NCBI GenBank assembly: GCA_018268995.1
Contig: JAFDVL010000018.1
Coordinates: forward strand, 1 to 34,322
Reading direction: 5' to 3'
Length of the DNA stretch: 34,322 nucleotides
Source: Acidobacteriota bacterium
Lineage (GTDB): Bacteria > Acidobacteriota > Blastocatellia > RBC074
This document shows positions 1 to 8,600 of the stretch, piece after piece. Positions within the stretch are counted from its first letter, which is position 1; every line of letters starts with the position of its first letter. The translations under genes were made by a program, and so were the position numbers. The notes under the pieces are model-generated. The model was not told the DNA's origin, did no database searches, and worked only from the letters and a program-made list of their open reading frames with translations.

Positions 1-413
1 TTTTCGTCGCTTTCGACCGGGCCAACCGTCGTCTTGAACATCAGATTGAAGTTGCGCGGTTCCGTCAAATTTGTCGAGCCACAATTGCCGCATTTGCCAT
101 CCACCAAATGATCGGCGCGCGAACGTTTGCCGCATTCTTTGCAATCCACCAGCGGGTCAGAAAACGTGGCTTCGTGGCCGGAATAACGCCATACCAGACG
201 ATTCATAATGATCGCGGCATCCTGTCCTTCCATATCTTCGCGATCATAGACGACACTGCGCCACCACGCGCGCTTGACGTTATTTTTCAACTCCACGCCG
301 AGCGGCCCGTAATCCCACGTTGAGCCTAAGCCGCCATAAATTTCGGAATTCGGAAAGATAAATCCGCGCCGTTTACACAAACTAACGATTTTCTCCAAAC
401 TGGATGCTGCCAT
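1..413 (-). CDS. glyQS: glycine--tRNA ligase, single-chain type (5' part; runs off the window)
   Basis: Class II glycyl-tRNA synthetase, which charges tRNA-Gly in the cytoplasm. Only the first 137 codons lie in the window. The translation starts [18 protein letters not shown] and contains the family hallmarks [20 protein letters not shown] and FNLMFKT. A Cys4 zinc-ribbon insert is visible (C91, C94, C108, C111), as in the dimeric alpha2 eukaryote/archaea/Bacillus-type enzyme rather than the alpha2beta2 GlyQ+GlyS type. The ATG at 413 follows an AGG-type ribosome site and sits 50 bases downstream of a plausible -10 box. The identification is firm; the remainder of the gene is outside the window. 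Confidence 0.95.
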   Translation of the reverse strand, partial: MAASSLEKIVSLCKRRGFIFPNSEIYGGLGSTWDYGPLGVELKNNVKRAWWRSVVYDREDMEGQDAAIIMNRLVWRYSGHEATFSDPLVDCKECGKRSRADHLVDGKCGNCGSTNLTEPRNFNLMFKTTVGPVESDE

Positions 414-462
414 TACCTGTTGCCTCTTATAAATAGAACTGTGGGGCGAGACGGAACGCGCG

Positions 463-492
463 ATCTTAGCACATCGCAGGCAGAATGCCGAA
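463..492 (-). promoter_or_regulatory. putative sigma-70-type promoter of glyQS
   Basis: On the minus strand, TTCGGC (492-487) is followed after 18 bases by TAAGAT (468-463), which is preceded by TG in extended -10 position. Transcription would begin near 456, giving a leader of about 43 bases before the glyQS ATG. The -10 is a good match and the -35 only partial, so this is a prediction from spacing. Confidence 0.35.
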
Positions 493-677
493 GCGATAGC
501 AGAGAATCTATTGACAGCCTATTTGGCGCAACGCTGTTCTAATTTTTTTCTCATTCACTCGGTTGACACTCAAATATCAGAGGCGTACTATCCGCGCGTT
601 CCTTGTAGCTCAATCATAGCGGCCAAATGAATAAAGGCGATCTCTGCCGTGCCTTTACTCACTGTAGCGAGGAAGCT

Positions 678-745
678 CAAGCCTCCTCGTCAGTCAAGCC
701 TCCTCGTCAGTCAAGTCTCCTCGTCAGTCAAGCCTCCTCGTCAGT
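678..745. repeat. 17-bp tandem repeat, four copies
   Basis: Four head-to-tail copies of CAAGCCTCCTCGTCAGT begin at 678, 695, 712 and 729. Only the third differs, by one base (C to T at its fifth position), and a partial fifth copy follows. There are no unique spacers. Just upstream, CGAGGAAGCT (669-677 region) can pair with the AGCCTCCTCG inside copy 1. Downstream, TGACTGAGAAGG can pair imperfectly with the last copy, so the array can fold into alternative hairpins. This looks like slippage expansion of a small palindromic intergenic repeat. Confidence 0.85.
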
Positions 746-971
746 CAAGTGACTGAGAAGGTGCGATAGGCATTAGTTGAAACTCGGAGGAACAGACAGA
801 CTTTTTTGCCACCATCACTTTACGCAAACGCCCTGTCCACATTTTGCGGATGCGAACAGGGCGAAATCAGCAACCGATCTTTTTCTGCGTTCGGCAGCTT
901 CGATCCGTCACTGTAGCACTGCGAATCCTAGCTCCAAAGGCAGATGAGGTCAATCATAAGGAGCTTGGAAT

Positions 972-3791
972 ATGACAGTACAACCCTCTTTCGCATCGTT
1001 TCATTCCCTGCCGAAAAAAGCCGTTTGGCGTGGTGCAGTGGGAGCGGCGTTTTTATTGCTGCTCCTCTTTGGCATCAATCGCTGGACAGCCAAAGGCGCT
1101 TGGAGTTTCTTCCCTGCAACGCCCCCGCAGGTCAACTTCAATATGTCCCTGCAAATGGCCTATTACAGTCAGGACAACGATTGGGATTCCACCATCGTGC
1201 TGAACAATAACGCCAAAGAAGAACGCTTTGTGCAGGTTACGCTCTACGGCAAAGACGGGCAGCCGTTGAACGTGCCTGTGTTCTCTCTCCCCGCAAACTC
1301 CATTCGTCGTTTCAAGCTGTCCGATTGGACGCTCAGTGCCAACAACTTCCGCGAAGGCAATATCAGCGTCGCCACGCACGGCAAGCCGATGGAAATCACC
1401 GGACAAGTCAGCGTCGTCAATCGCCGCGACCGATTGGAGTTTGAATCCAAACCCAGCATGGCAATGGAATACAGTTCGCAACGACTCAACGGCATCGTCA
1501 CGGTTCCTGATCGTCAGGCCAAAGCGTACATCGCGCTAACCAATACCAGCGCCGCGCCGATTGACGTTTCCTTAACCTCCGACAGCGAACATGTCCACGC
1601 GGACAAGGTGAAGCTCTTAGCACACGAAACCAAAGTCGAAGAGATCAAGCTGAAAAACAGCAACAATTCGCCGCTTTCCGCGCTGGTCACACTGCAACAC
1701 AACGGCGCTGTCGGTGCCTTGATTACGACCGCGTATGCCGTCAACAAACAAACCGGGTTCACGGCGAATCTGTATTTCTATGACGATGCCAAAACGGTTT
1801 CCAACAAACTCGCAGGCGCGCATTTCCGCTTTGGCGAAGCGAACCCGGCAGAAGGCTTTCCCGCTGGCACGATCTTCAAAGCGCCGCTCGTGTTGGCCAA
1901 TCTTGGCACTGCTGCCACGACCGCGACCGTCACCGTGGATTACACCCAAAATGGACAAGCCAAAACCCAGCTTATCGGTTCGTTCCCGCTCGCCTCACGC
2001 GCGGTCAAAGAAATCGAATTGCAATCCGCCTTAGCTACGTTCGGCGTCACAGGCGTAGTGGAAAACGCAGGCGTAGACATCCAATACACCGGCACGGCGG
2101 GAACCGTAGTCGGGCAATTAATCAGTATGTCCACGAACGGCGATTATTCGTTTGACGTCCCCGTCAAAGACCCGTTAGCCGGAATGAATCGCAACACGGG
2201 CAGCTATCCGTTCCGCTTGGATGGCGGCTACAACACAGTGCTGCATTTGAAGAATACGACGGACAAAGTGGTTTATGCCGCCGTGCAAATTCGCTACGAA
2301 GGCGGCACCTACAATCCCAATCAGATCAAACTGGAGCCGTTCCAAACCGTAGCCGTGGACATCAAGCGATTCCAAAGCACGCAAGCGAAAGACATCCGCA
2401 ACAGCGTGCTTCCGGGCAATGTCACGAGCGGCAAAATCATTTGGTATGAGCGGACGGGCGGATCATTAATTGGTCGAGCGGAAACGGCAGACTTTAGTGG
2501 AGGGATTGCCGGTAGTTTTAGTTGTGGCGGGAGTTGTACCTGCGGGATGCAGACAACTTCCGCTTACATGTCCCCGTATAGCTTCCTTTCAGAAGTGGGC
2601 GATCACGGCTATCCCTTTACCCCGATGGAAATGCTGGAAGACTGTAATGGCGATTATGATTATGGGCCGTATGCCATCACAAGCGGGTTAAGCTGGAGTT
2701 CATCAAATTCAAGTATTGCTACAGTATCGGGTGGTTATGTAGAGTGCATGGGTGTCGGCACCTGTAATATCAATTTTACCTACACTGCAGTGATTGACTA
2801 TGATGGCGATTACTCCTGCAATCCAGCCTATAATAACTTCTATGATTCAGGCTCAATAAATGTCCTTGATTTAGTAATCAATAAAGACGGTCAAAACGTA
2901 ACGGGAACGACTCAAAATGTCATTGTTGGCCAGAGAATACAGCTCCAAGCTGTTCTAACCGCTCCGCCAGAATTGGGTAGCAGTCAGACGTCGTGGACCA
3001 TCCCTGGTTTTAGGCTGGCGAATTACGTTGATAATAAGGACAGTGCAGTTATAACTCCATTAGACAACCTCACCAATAATACTCAAATTACCTATTATTG
3101 GCTTGATGGCGGCGACAACCGAACTGTTAAGTTTGACGTAAGCTTCCCTAGCGCGTCCGGTTTACCATCTCCTGCCATTACAAAGTCAGTAACTTTCAAT
3201 GTAAAGAGGCCAACGGCTCAAGTTACGACTGAAACTGGCACCCCGAATATAGCATCAAATCCTGATCGGTTGCGCTTCGGTACGGCTGTAACACCAGGCA
3301 TTACATTCAATGGCACTGTTACAATGCCCTCAGGTTTCTCTCCGGGCAACGTGCAATGGATTCAAAAAATTACTTCTCTTTTGCGAAGAAGAAAAAATTC
3401 TCTTACAGGAGCATGGCAAAGATACGAAAAGATGAATGTGATTGACTCGACCTATCCGTACAATAATTCGACTATAAATATCGCCTCTCCCTTTTCAGAA
3501 AGCGACTCTCCCTATTCAGATTTTGAGGCGACGATTAATGAAAAAACGGTTGATGATCATTTCGAAATGTATTTAATGTTCAAGCCAGCGGGAACAGGCT
3601 CTATTTGGGTTCCGCTAAGACGAGTTATCTGGTTCTGGACAGCAGGAGCAACCAAAGGGTTCCTTACGAATGTTTGGAGCTTATCGCCTAATCCCTCATA
3701 CAGCATGAATCCAAGCAGCGAAGATGTTATCATCCCTCCTGTTTGGACAGGCTATGCTGATGGAACTACTATCAATTATGTAGATGAATAA
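972..3791 (+). CDS. secreted or membrane-anchored multidomain Ig-like protein of unknown function
   Basis: 939 aa. A basic N-terminus and a hydrophobic segment at about residues 19-36 (AAFLLLLLFGI) indicate a signal anchor. Residues 50-510 are beta-rich repeats with no recognised enzyme motif. A cysteine cluster (SCGGSCTCG) follows near residue 520. The segment around residues 570-630 (SSSNSSIATVSGG, then a C-containing strand) resembles a bacterial Ig-like Big2 domain, and the tail is further beta-type sequence. The ATG is set by AAGGAG eight bases upstream. The first 1.5 kb is GC-rich like neighbouring genes, while the sequence beyond about 2500-2700 becomes clearly AT-richer and resembles the two small genes downstream. 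The function is unknown; adhesion or a surface structure is only a guess. Confidence 0.85.
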   Translation: MTVQPSFASFHSLPKKAVWRGAVGAAFLLLLLFGINRWTAKGAWSFFPATPPQVNFNMSLQMAYYSQDNDWDSTIVLNNNAKEERFVQVTLYGKDGQPLNVPVFSLPANSIRRFKLSDWTLSANNFREGNISVATHGKPMEITGQVSVVNRRDRLEFESKPSMAMEYSSQRLNGIVTVPDRQAKAYIALTNTSAAPIDVSLTSDSEHVHADKVKLLAHETKVEEIKLKNSNNSPLSALVTLQHNGAVGALITTAYAVNKQTGFTANLYFYDDAKTVSNKLAGAHFRFGEANPAEGFPAGTIFKAPLVLANLGTAATTATVTVDYTQNGQAKTQLIGSFPLASRAVKEIELQSALATFGVTGVVENAGVDIQYTGTAGTVVGQLISMSTNGDYSFDVPVKDPLAGMNRNTGSYPFRLDGGYNTVLHLKNTTDKVVYAAVQIRYEGGTYNPNQIKLEPFQTVAVDIKRFQSTQAKDIRNSVLPGNVTSGKIIWYERTGGSLIGRAETADFSGGIAGSFSCGGSCTCGMQTTSAYMSPYSFLSEVGDHGYPFTPMEMLEDCNGDYDYGPYAITSGLSWSSSNSSIATVSGGYVECMGVGTCNINFTYTAVIDYDGDYSCNPAYNNFYDSGSINVLDLVINKDGQNVTGTTQNVIVGQRIQLQAVLTAPPELGSSQTSWTIPGFRLANYVDNKDSAVITPLDNLTNNTQITYYWLDGGDNRTVKFDVSFPSASGLPSPAITKSVTFNVKRPTAQVTTETGTPNIASNPDRLRFGTAVTPGITFNGTVTMPSGFSPGNVQWIQKITSLLRRRKNSLTGAWQRYEKMNVIDSTYPYNNSTINIASPFSESDSPYSDFEATINEKTVDDHFEMYLMFKPAGTGSIWVPLRRVIWFWTAGATKGFLTNVWSLSPNPSYSMNPSSEDVIIPPVWTGYADGTTINYVDE

Positions 3792-3904
3792 TCTTCAATT
3801 AGATGATGAGTAAATTTTTCATGGCGGTTTTCAGGCGAACAAGTAGCCTTACTGCTTGTCCAAAGGAAAATCGCTATGAGCCTATGATTTTAAGAGAGGG
3901 TAAA

Positions 3905-4399
3905 ATGAAGTATCTATTTGCAATTGGATTGCTTATAGTAAGCTTATCTGGTGCTTGCTATAATGTAAAAGCAATGATGGTTGGTAAGATGGCTGATGCA
4001 GTAACCCTTTTTGCTCAGCCTAGCAAAAGTAAATTCCCCTTCGGTGAGGCAGTACATTTGGATATAACTGTTGCTAACAAAGGCCCGAAAATAGTTAAGC
4101 TTTGGGAAACTAACCCCGCGAGGGATTTCGAGTTCGAGGTCAAAGATTCAAAAAGGCTGATTATTCCACTGAATAGCTATGGCAAAAAGATGAGAGAGGC
4201 AACTGAAATTACTAGAAACATACTTGTTACTTTAAAGCCAGGAGAAGAGTACCGTCGTCGCATTGAGATTAGTAAATTATTTGATCTGCCGAAAGCAGGA
4301 GATTACTCCGTCAAGGTAAAACGAGTTGTTTTTGAGCGAACTGATGAAAAAACTGCAACGCTTGTTTCCAAAAGCACTATCTTTTCAGTGATTCAGTAA
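3905..4399 (+). CDS. small secreted Ig-fold-type protein (BsuPI-like)
   Basis: 164 aa from ATG 3905, chosen over in-frame upstream starts because GAGAGGG lies just before it and it begins a clean signal peptide (MKYLFAIGLLIVSLSGAC). The SGAC sequence is an imperfect lipobox, so lipoprotein status is uncertain. The mature part has the pattern FGEAVHLDITVANKG...DFEFEVKD...LKPGEEYRRRIEISKLF...AGDYSVKVKR. This is the layout of BsuPI/intracellular-proteinase-inhibitor-like and related Ig-fold domains, which describe 'rights, claims and limits' of bound ligands poorly, so no ligand is proposed. It is AT-rich, lies 113 bases after the large secreted protein and is followed by a hairpin terminator. 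Its role is unknown. Confidence 0.75.
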   Translation: MKYLFAIGLLIVSLSGACYNVKAMMVGKMADAVTLFAQPSKSKFPFGEAVHLDITVANKGPKIVKLWETNPARDFEFEVKDSKRLIIPLNSYGKKMREATEITRNILVTLKPGEEYRRRIEISKLFDLPKAGDYSVKVKRVVFERTDEKTATLVSKSTIFSVIQ

Positions 4400-4430
4400 T
4401 TGATCACTACAAGGATTAAATGTTAGACCG

Positions 4431-4463
4431 AGGAGAGCCATCAATCTACAGATGGTTCTCTTT
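4431..4463 (+). terminator. rho-independent terminator or attenuator between the two small Ig-fold genes
   Basis: GAGAGCCATC (4433-4442) pairs with GATGGTTCTC (4451-4460) over 10 positions with a single G-U pair and an 8-base loop. Two more pairs are possible at the base, and a short T-run (4461-4463, then GGTT) follows. It sits between the stop at 4399 and the next ATG at 4493. The next gene therefore either has its own promoter or is expressed at reduced level by read-through. Confidence 0.7.
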
Positions 4464-4492
4464 GGTTGATAGCTAAATCACTTGGAGGGCCA

Positions 4493-5140
4493 ATGAGATT
4501 CACTTATGTATTTTTGTTTAGCTTTTTTCTGGTTATTCAAGTCTCACCGCAACGTAGAAGCGAGGACACCCTCGACTTAACCAAAAATCGCCCAGCCGCA
4601 AAATCAGAAAGCTCAGGGAAAATTGGCGGCGGCCTTTCTGGAGGGAGTAACGAAACAAATACCCCAATTCCTTTCAAGATTACCATGCTGGATATTGACA
4701 AAGATAGCTACAATATAGGCGATAAGTTAGTCTACAGCATCCTGCTGGAAAATACCTCAAAAACGGTCATCACTATTCCCTGGTCTCCTGCTCCACTTTC
4801 AACTCAGCCTCACAAAAATGACGTAACAGCTATTATTAGCCTTGTTATCAGAGATGACCAGTTTGGGAACCAGTTTATAGGCGCAGAAAAGATTTATGGC
4901 TACCACAACGCATCAACTAGCCTTAAAAGGCTGCGCCCTGGGCAACAAGTAAGGATTCGTCTGCCGGGCAATTGGTGGTTTACAGACTCCAGGGTTTATC
5001 AGAAAGTAATAAAGGCTCTCCCACAGAGGTATGCTGTCCGAGTAGCAATTAATATCTTCGATAACAATGGGAATGCCCTCACATCACCCATTTTTTCAAA
5101 TAATAGTGAAACTATTGAGTTAAAGAAACGACAACCTTAA
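4493..5140 (+). CDS. secreted protein with one Ig-like domain, unknown function
   Basis: 215 aa. ATG 4493 is preferred because GGAGG lies at 4484-4488 and the protein then opens with a signal peptide (MRFTYVFLFSFFLVIQVSPQ). Residues 25-60 form a low-complexity Ser/Gly/Asn linker. The rest contains DSYNIGDKLVYSILLENTSK followed by an IPWSPAP strand and an RPGQQVRIRLPGNWW strand. The shape is the same as the preceding gene: an opening strand with GD/GE, a 'V.NKG' or 'LEN.SK' hairpin, then an 'L.PG...R' strand. The two are likely distant relatives. It is AT-rich like its neighbour and convergent with the TPR gene 29 bases downstream. No enzymatic residues are recognised. Confidence 0.75.
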   Translation: MRFTYVFLFSFFLVIQVSPQRRSEDTLDLTKNRPAAKSESSGKIGGGLSGGSNETNTPIPFKITMLDIDKDSYNIGDKLVYSILLENTSKTVITIPWSPAPLSTQPHKNDVTAIISLVIRDDQFGNQFIGAEKIYGYHNASTSLKRLRPGQQVRIRLPGNWWFTDSRVYQKVIKALPQRYAVRVAINIFDNNGNALTSPIFSNNSETIELKKRQP

Positions 5141-5169
5141 TGCGTCTTATTCGTGAAGTATCTTCGTTT

Positions 5170-5625
5170 CTACTTACCACTCAATTGCTTTTTGAGTTCC
5201 GCGAGCGCGGGATTTTTCGGGTCGGCTTTTTCGAGTTGTTTGAGCGTCGCCTCGGCCTCGGCTTTCTTGCCTGTTTCAAGCAACGCGCTGGTCAGCGCCT
5301 GCAAGGCTTCGGCATTCGTCGGTTTGAGTTTCACCGCGCGCTGCAAGAATTCGACCATTTTTTCGGGGCGACCAATTTGTTGATACAACGCGGCAACCTG
5401 CATTTGCGCGTCGAAATTGTCCGGCTCGTCATTGGCTTTCTTGATCGTTTCCATTACCACTGGCGGCGGGCCGCCAGCAGGCGTTTGAGCAGCAGGAGCG
5501 GCGGCGTTGTTCGTGGCGGGATTCGCAACCTCACCATTTTTATTGATGGATTGCGTGGCAAAATAACCAACCGCTACGCCCAGAATGATGCCAACAAGGC
5601 CAAAGAGTAAATTTTCTTTTTGCAT
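5170..5625 (-). CDS. membrane-anchored TPR protein
   Basis: 151 aa. A single transmembrane helix (residues about 7-24, FGLVGIILGVAVGYFAT) is followed by an Asn/Ala/Pro-rich linker and two to three tetratricopeptide units (DAQMQVAALYQQIGRPEKMVEFLQ; NAEALQALTSALLETGKKAEAEATL). The repeats would face the periplasm and serve as a protein-binding scaffold; the partner is unknown. It begins 11 bases after the fused 2-oxoglutarate dehydrogenase stop and so is probably co-transcribed with it, although no functional link to that enzyme is evident. The size and layout resemble CcmH/NrfG-like TPR anchors, but no cytochrome-maturation gene is nearby. Confidence 0.85.
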   Translation of the reverse strand: MQKENLLFGLVGIILGVAVGYFATQSINKNGEVANPATNNAAAPAAQTPAGGPPPVVMETIKKANDEPDNFDAQMQVAALYQQIGRPEKMVEFLQRAVKLKPTNAEALQALTSALLETGKKAEAEATLKQLEKADPKNPALAELKKQLSGK

Positions 5626-5636
5626 GAACTGTTTTC

Positions 5637-8600
5637 CTACTTAATGCCTAACGCATCCTTTACCAGCTTCGCTTGCTCTAGCCCGTGGATAATGTAGTTC
5701 CCTGTCGAAGGGCTGGCGCTGGCGCTGCGTCCGGCGTAGCGAACTTTGCGGCGTCCGGTCAGGGCTTCCAGGCGCGGTTGCATGAACGTCCAGCCGCCCA
5801 TATTTTGCGGTTCTTCCTGTGCCCAAACGATTTCCGTCGCATTCGCGAACTGTGCGAGCCAATCTTCGATAGCCTGTTTCGGGAAGGGATAAAACTGCTC
5901 GACGCGCAAAATCGTGACGTGCCCTAAGCCTTGCTGTTCGGCTTCGGCTTTGAGGTCGTAATAAACTTTGCCGCTACAGAACACAAGGCGTTTGATGTTT
6001 TCGGCATTGGCCACGGCGTCCGGGATCACAGACTGGAAGCCGCTGGAAGTGAATTCCTCAATCTGCGAAACGGCCTGCGGCGAACGCAGCAAGCTTTTCG
6101 GCGTCATCACAATCAACGGTTTGCTGGCATCTTGTTTCATCTGGCGGCGCAGCAAATGGAAGTACTGCGCAGGCGTTGTCGGATAGCAAACCTGAATATT
6201 GTTTTCTGCGCAGAGTTGCAGGAAGCGTTCAAGACGCGCGCTGGAATGCTCTGGCCCCTGGCCTTCGTAACCGTGCGGCAGCAGCATCACCAGACGGGAA
6301 GGCTGTTGCCACTTGTCTTCGCCCGCAATAATGAACTGATCAATTTGCACTTGCGCGCCATTGGCAAAGTCGCCAAATTGCGCTTCCCATATTGTCAGAG
6401 TATTGGTTGCAACGACGGAGTAGCCGTACTCATATCCAAGTACACCTGCTTCAGACAGCGAACTGTCGAACACCTCGAAGCGCACGCCATCCTTAACTAA
6501 AGATTCCAGCGGCGTCCAGGATTTGCCCGTGTGTGTATCGTACAAAATGGCGTGGCGCTGACTAAAGGTTCCGCGTCCACTGTCCTGCCCCGACAACCGC
6601 ACCGAAGTGCCATCTTGTAAAAGCGAGCCAAATGCCAAGCCTTCGGCAAATCCCCAATCAATCGGCACTTCGCCTGCGCCCATTTTCGCGCGGCGTGTTA
6701 ATTGGCTGACCATCTTCGGATTGACGTTGAAATCCTGTGGCACCAGGCTCATGGCTTTTGAAGCCTCGTTCAAAATTTCACGCGAAACGCCTGTTTCCAC
6801 AACTTCTGAGCCATCGTCTTCAGGCATCGGCGGCTTGAGCTTCGTTGGTTTGTTACGTTTAGCGACGGTTGCTTTGGCGCTGGCGTGAATCTCTTCATAG
6901 CCCTGCACGCGTTTGGCAATCAGCTCGTCCACCTCTTCGCGCGTCATGACGCCTTCGCGAATGAGCTTTTGCGCGTACAACTCACGCACGCCAGGATGTT
7001 CTTTGACTTTCTGATACATCAGCGGTTGCGTGTAACTCGGCTCATCGCCTTCGTTATGACCGTGGCGACGGAAGCCGATCAGGTCAATCACGATGTCGCG
7101 GCGGAACTGCTGCCGGAAATCAATTGCCATCTGCAACACACGATACGCCGCATCAGGATCATCAGCATTGACGTGGATGATCGGGCAACGCGTCATCTTA
7201 GCGATGTCGGTTGAATACATCGAAGAACGGCTGGATTCCGGCGTTGTGGTAAACCCAATCTGATTATTGATGACGATGTGAATTGTGCCGCCCGTGCGAT
7301 AGCCTTTCAGGTCGGCCAGATTCAACGTTTCCATCACCACGCCCTGCCCTGAAAATGCAGCGTCGCCGTGAATCAAAATCGGCAACACCTGATCGCGCGC
7401 GGCTTCCTTGTCCACCCACAACGCATCCTGTTTGGCACGAACCATTCCTTCGACAACTGGGTCAACAAACTCAAGGTGGCTGGGATTGGAAGCGACTGTC
7501 ACGCGAACTTCGCGGCCTGCGGCCTGACGCAAGCCCGTTGCGCCCTGATGATATTTCACATCGCCTTCATCGCCGGGGAAGTTCGGATGGACTGTGCCTT
7601 CAAACGCCGTGAAGATACGCTCGGCAAATCGTCCGATGTTCGCCATCACGGTCAAGCGTCCGCGATGCGCCATCCCGATGACGAATTCGTTAATGCCACG
7701 CGCGGTTGCACCTTCGATCAACTGGTCAAGCAATGGAATCGCGCCATCGCAACCTTCAATCGAAAAGCGCTTTTGCCCGACATATTTCGTATGCAGAAAC
7801 CGCTCGAATTGCTCAGACGAAATCAGTTTCCACAAGATTCGTTTTCGCACCTCTGCGGGAATCGGTTCCGGCTCGCTTTCGATGCGTTTTTGTAGCCACG
7901 ACTTCGGCGCGGTACTGATCATGTGACGATATTCATAGCCGACCGTGCTGCAATAATACCGATGAAGCATGTCCAGAATTTGCCGGAGCGTGGCGCGCTC
8001 CGTACCACCCAGACCATCCGTAAAAAATTCGCGATCCAAATCCCAAATCGTAATGCCATAAGTCGTAATATCCAGTTCAGGATGCTCCTGAATCGGCATC
8101 ATCTTCAATGGATCAATATCGGCAATCAGATGCCCGCGAATGCGATGTCCATAGATCAATTGGAACAGATGCACCTGCTTCTTGATTTCTTCCTGCGCGC
8201 GGTCGCCGCCAAGCAACATCGGGTTCAAGTCAACTGACCAGCGGAACGGTTTATAAGGGATGCTGAGTTCGGCAAAAATCTCATCAAAGAAATTGTTCTT
8301 GCCCATCAGCAATTCGTGAATTTCCGCCAGAAACGCGCCGGATTCGGCCCCTTGAATAATGCGGTGATCGTACGTGCTGGTGATCGTAAACGCGCGGCTG
8401 ATGCCGAGTTGGGATAAGGCTTTCGGCGTCATCGCGCTGTATTCCGGCGGATAATCAATCGCGCCTGTCGCAATGATCGCCCCCTGCCCTTTCATCAATC
8501 GTGGGTTTGAAGCGGTCGTGCCAATCGTGCCGGGATTCGTCAGCGAAATCGTCGTGTCCTGAAAATCGCTGACCTGCAATTTGCTATCGCGAGCGCGCTT

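Larger units (their letters stand above)
414..971. other. gene-free intergenic region between glyQS and the 939-aa secreted protein
   Basis: No convincing reading frame exists in these 558 bases between two divergent genes. The visible content is the glyQS promoter near 463-492, a four-copy 17-bp tandem repeat at 678-745 flanked by pairing sequence, and an 8-bp inverted repeat (CGCCCTGT at 829-836, ACAGGGCG at 856-863) with a 19-base loop. A good Shine-Dalgarno (AAGGAG, 958-963) marks the start of the next gene. The size is large for this compact neighbourhood, so the region may carry a repeat insertion or an unrecognised regulatory RNA. Confidence 0.6.

Noticed and set aside
678..745. CRISPR array
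   Set aside because: The 17-base units are directly adjacent with no unique spacers, and no cas gene is in the window.
829..863. Rho-independent terminator
   Set aside because: The 8-bp stem has a 19-base loop and no T-run on the plus strand; on the minus strand only TTT follows, and no gene ends just upstream.
3803..3904. Longer N-terminus of the BsuPI-like protein from ATG 3803
   Set aside because: It would bury the signal peptide behind 34 residues and lacks a ribosome site, whereas ATG 3905 has one and starts directly with the signal peptide.
5931..6500. 189-aa and other long frames antisense to the fused OGDH gene
   Set aside because: They are shadows of a highly biased 3.6-kb gene and resemble no protein family.
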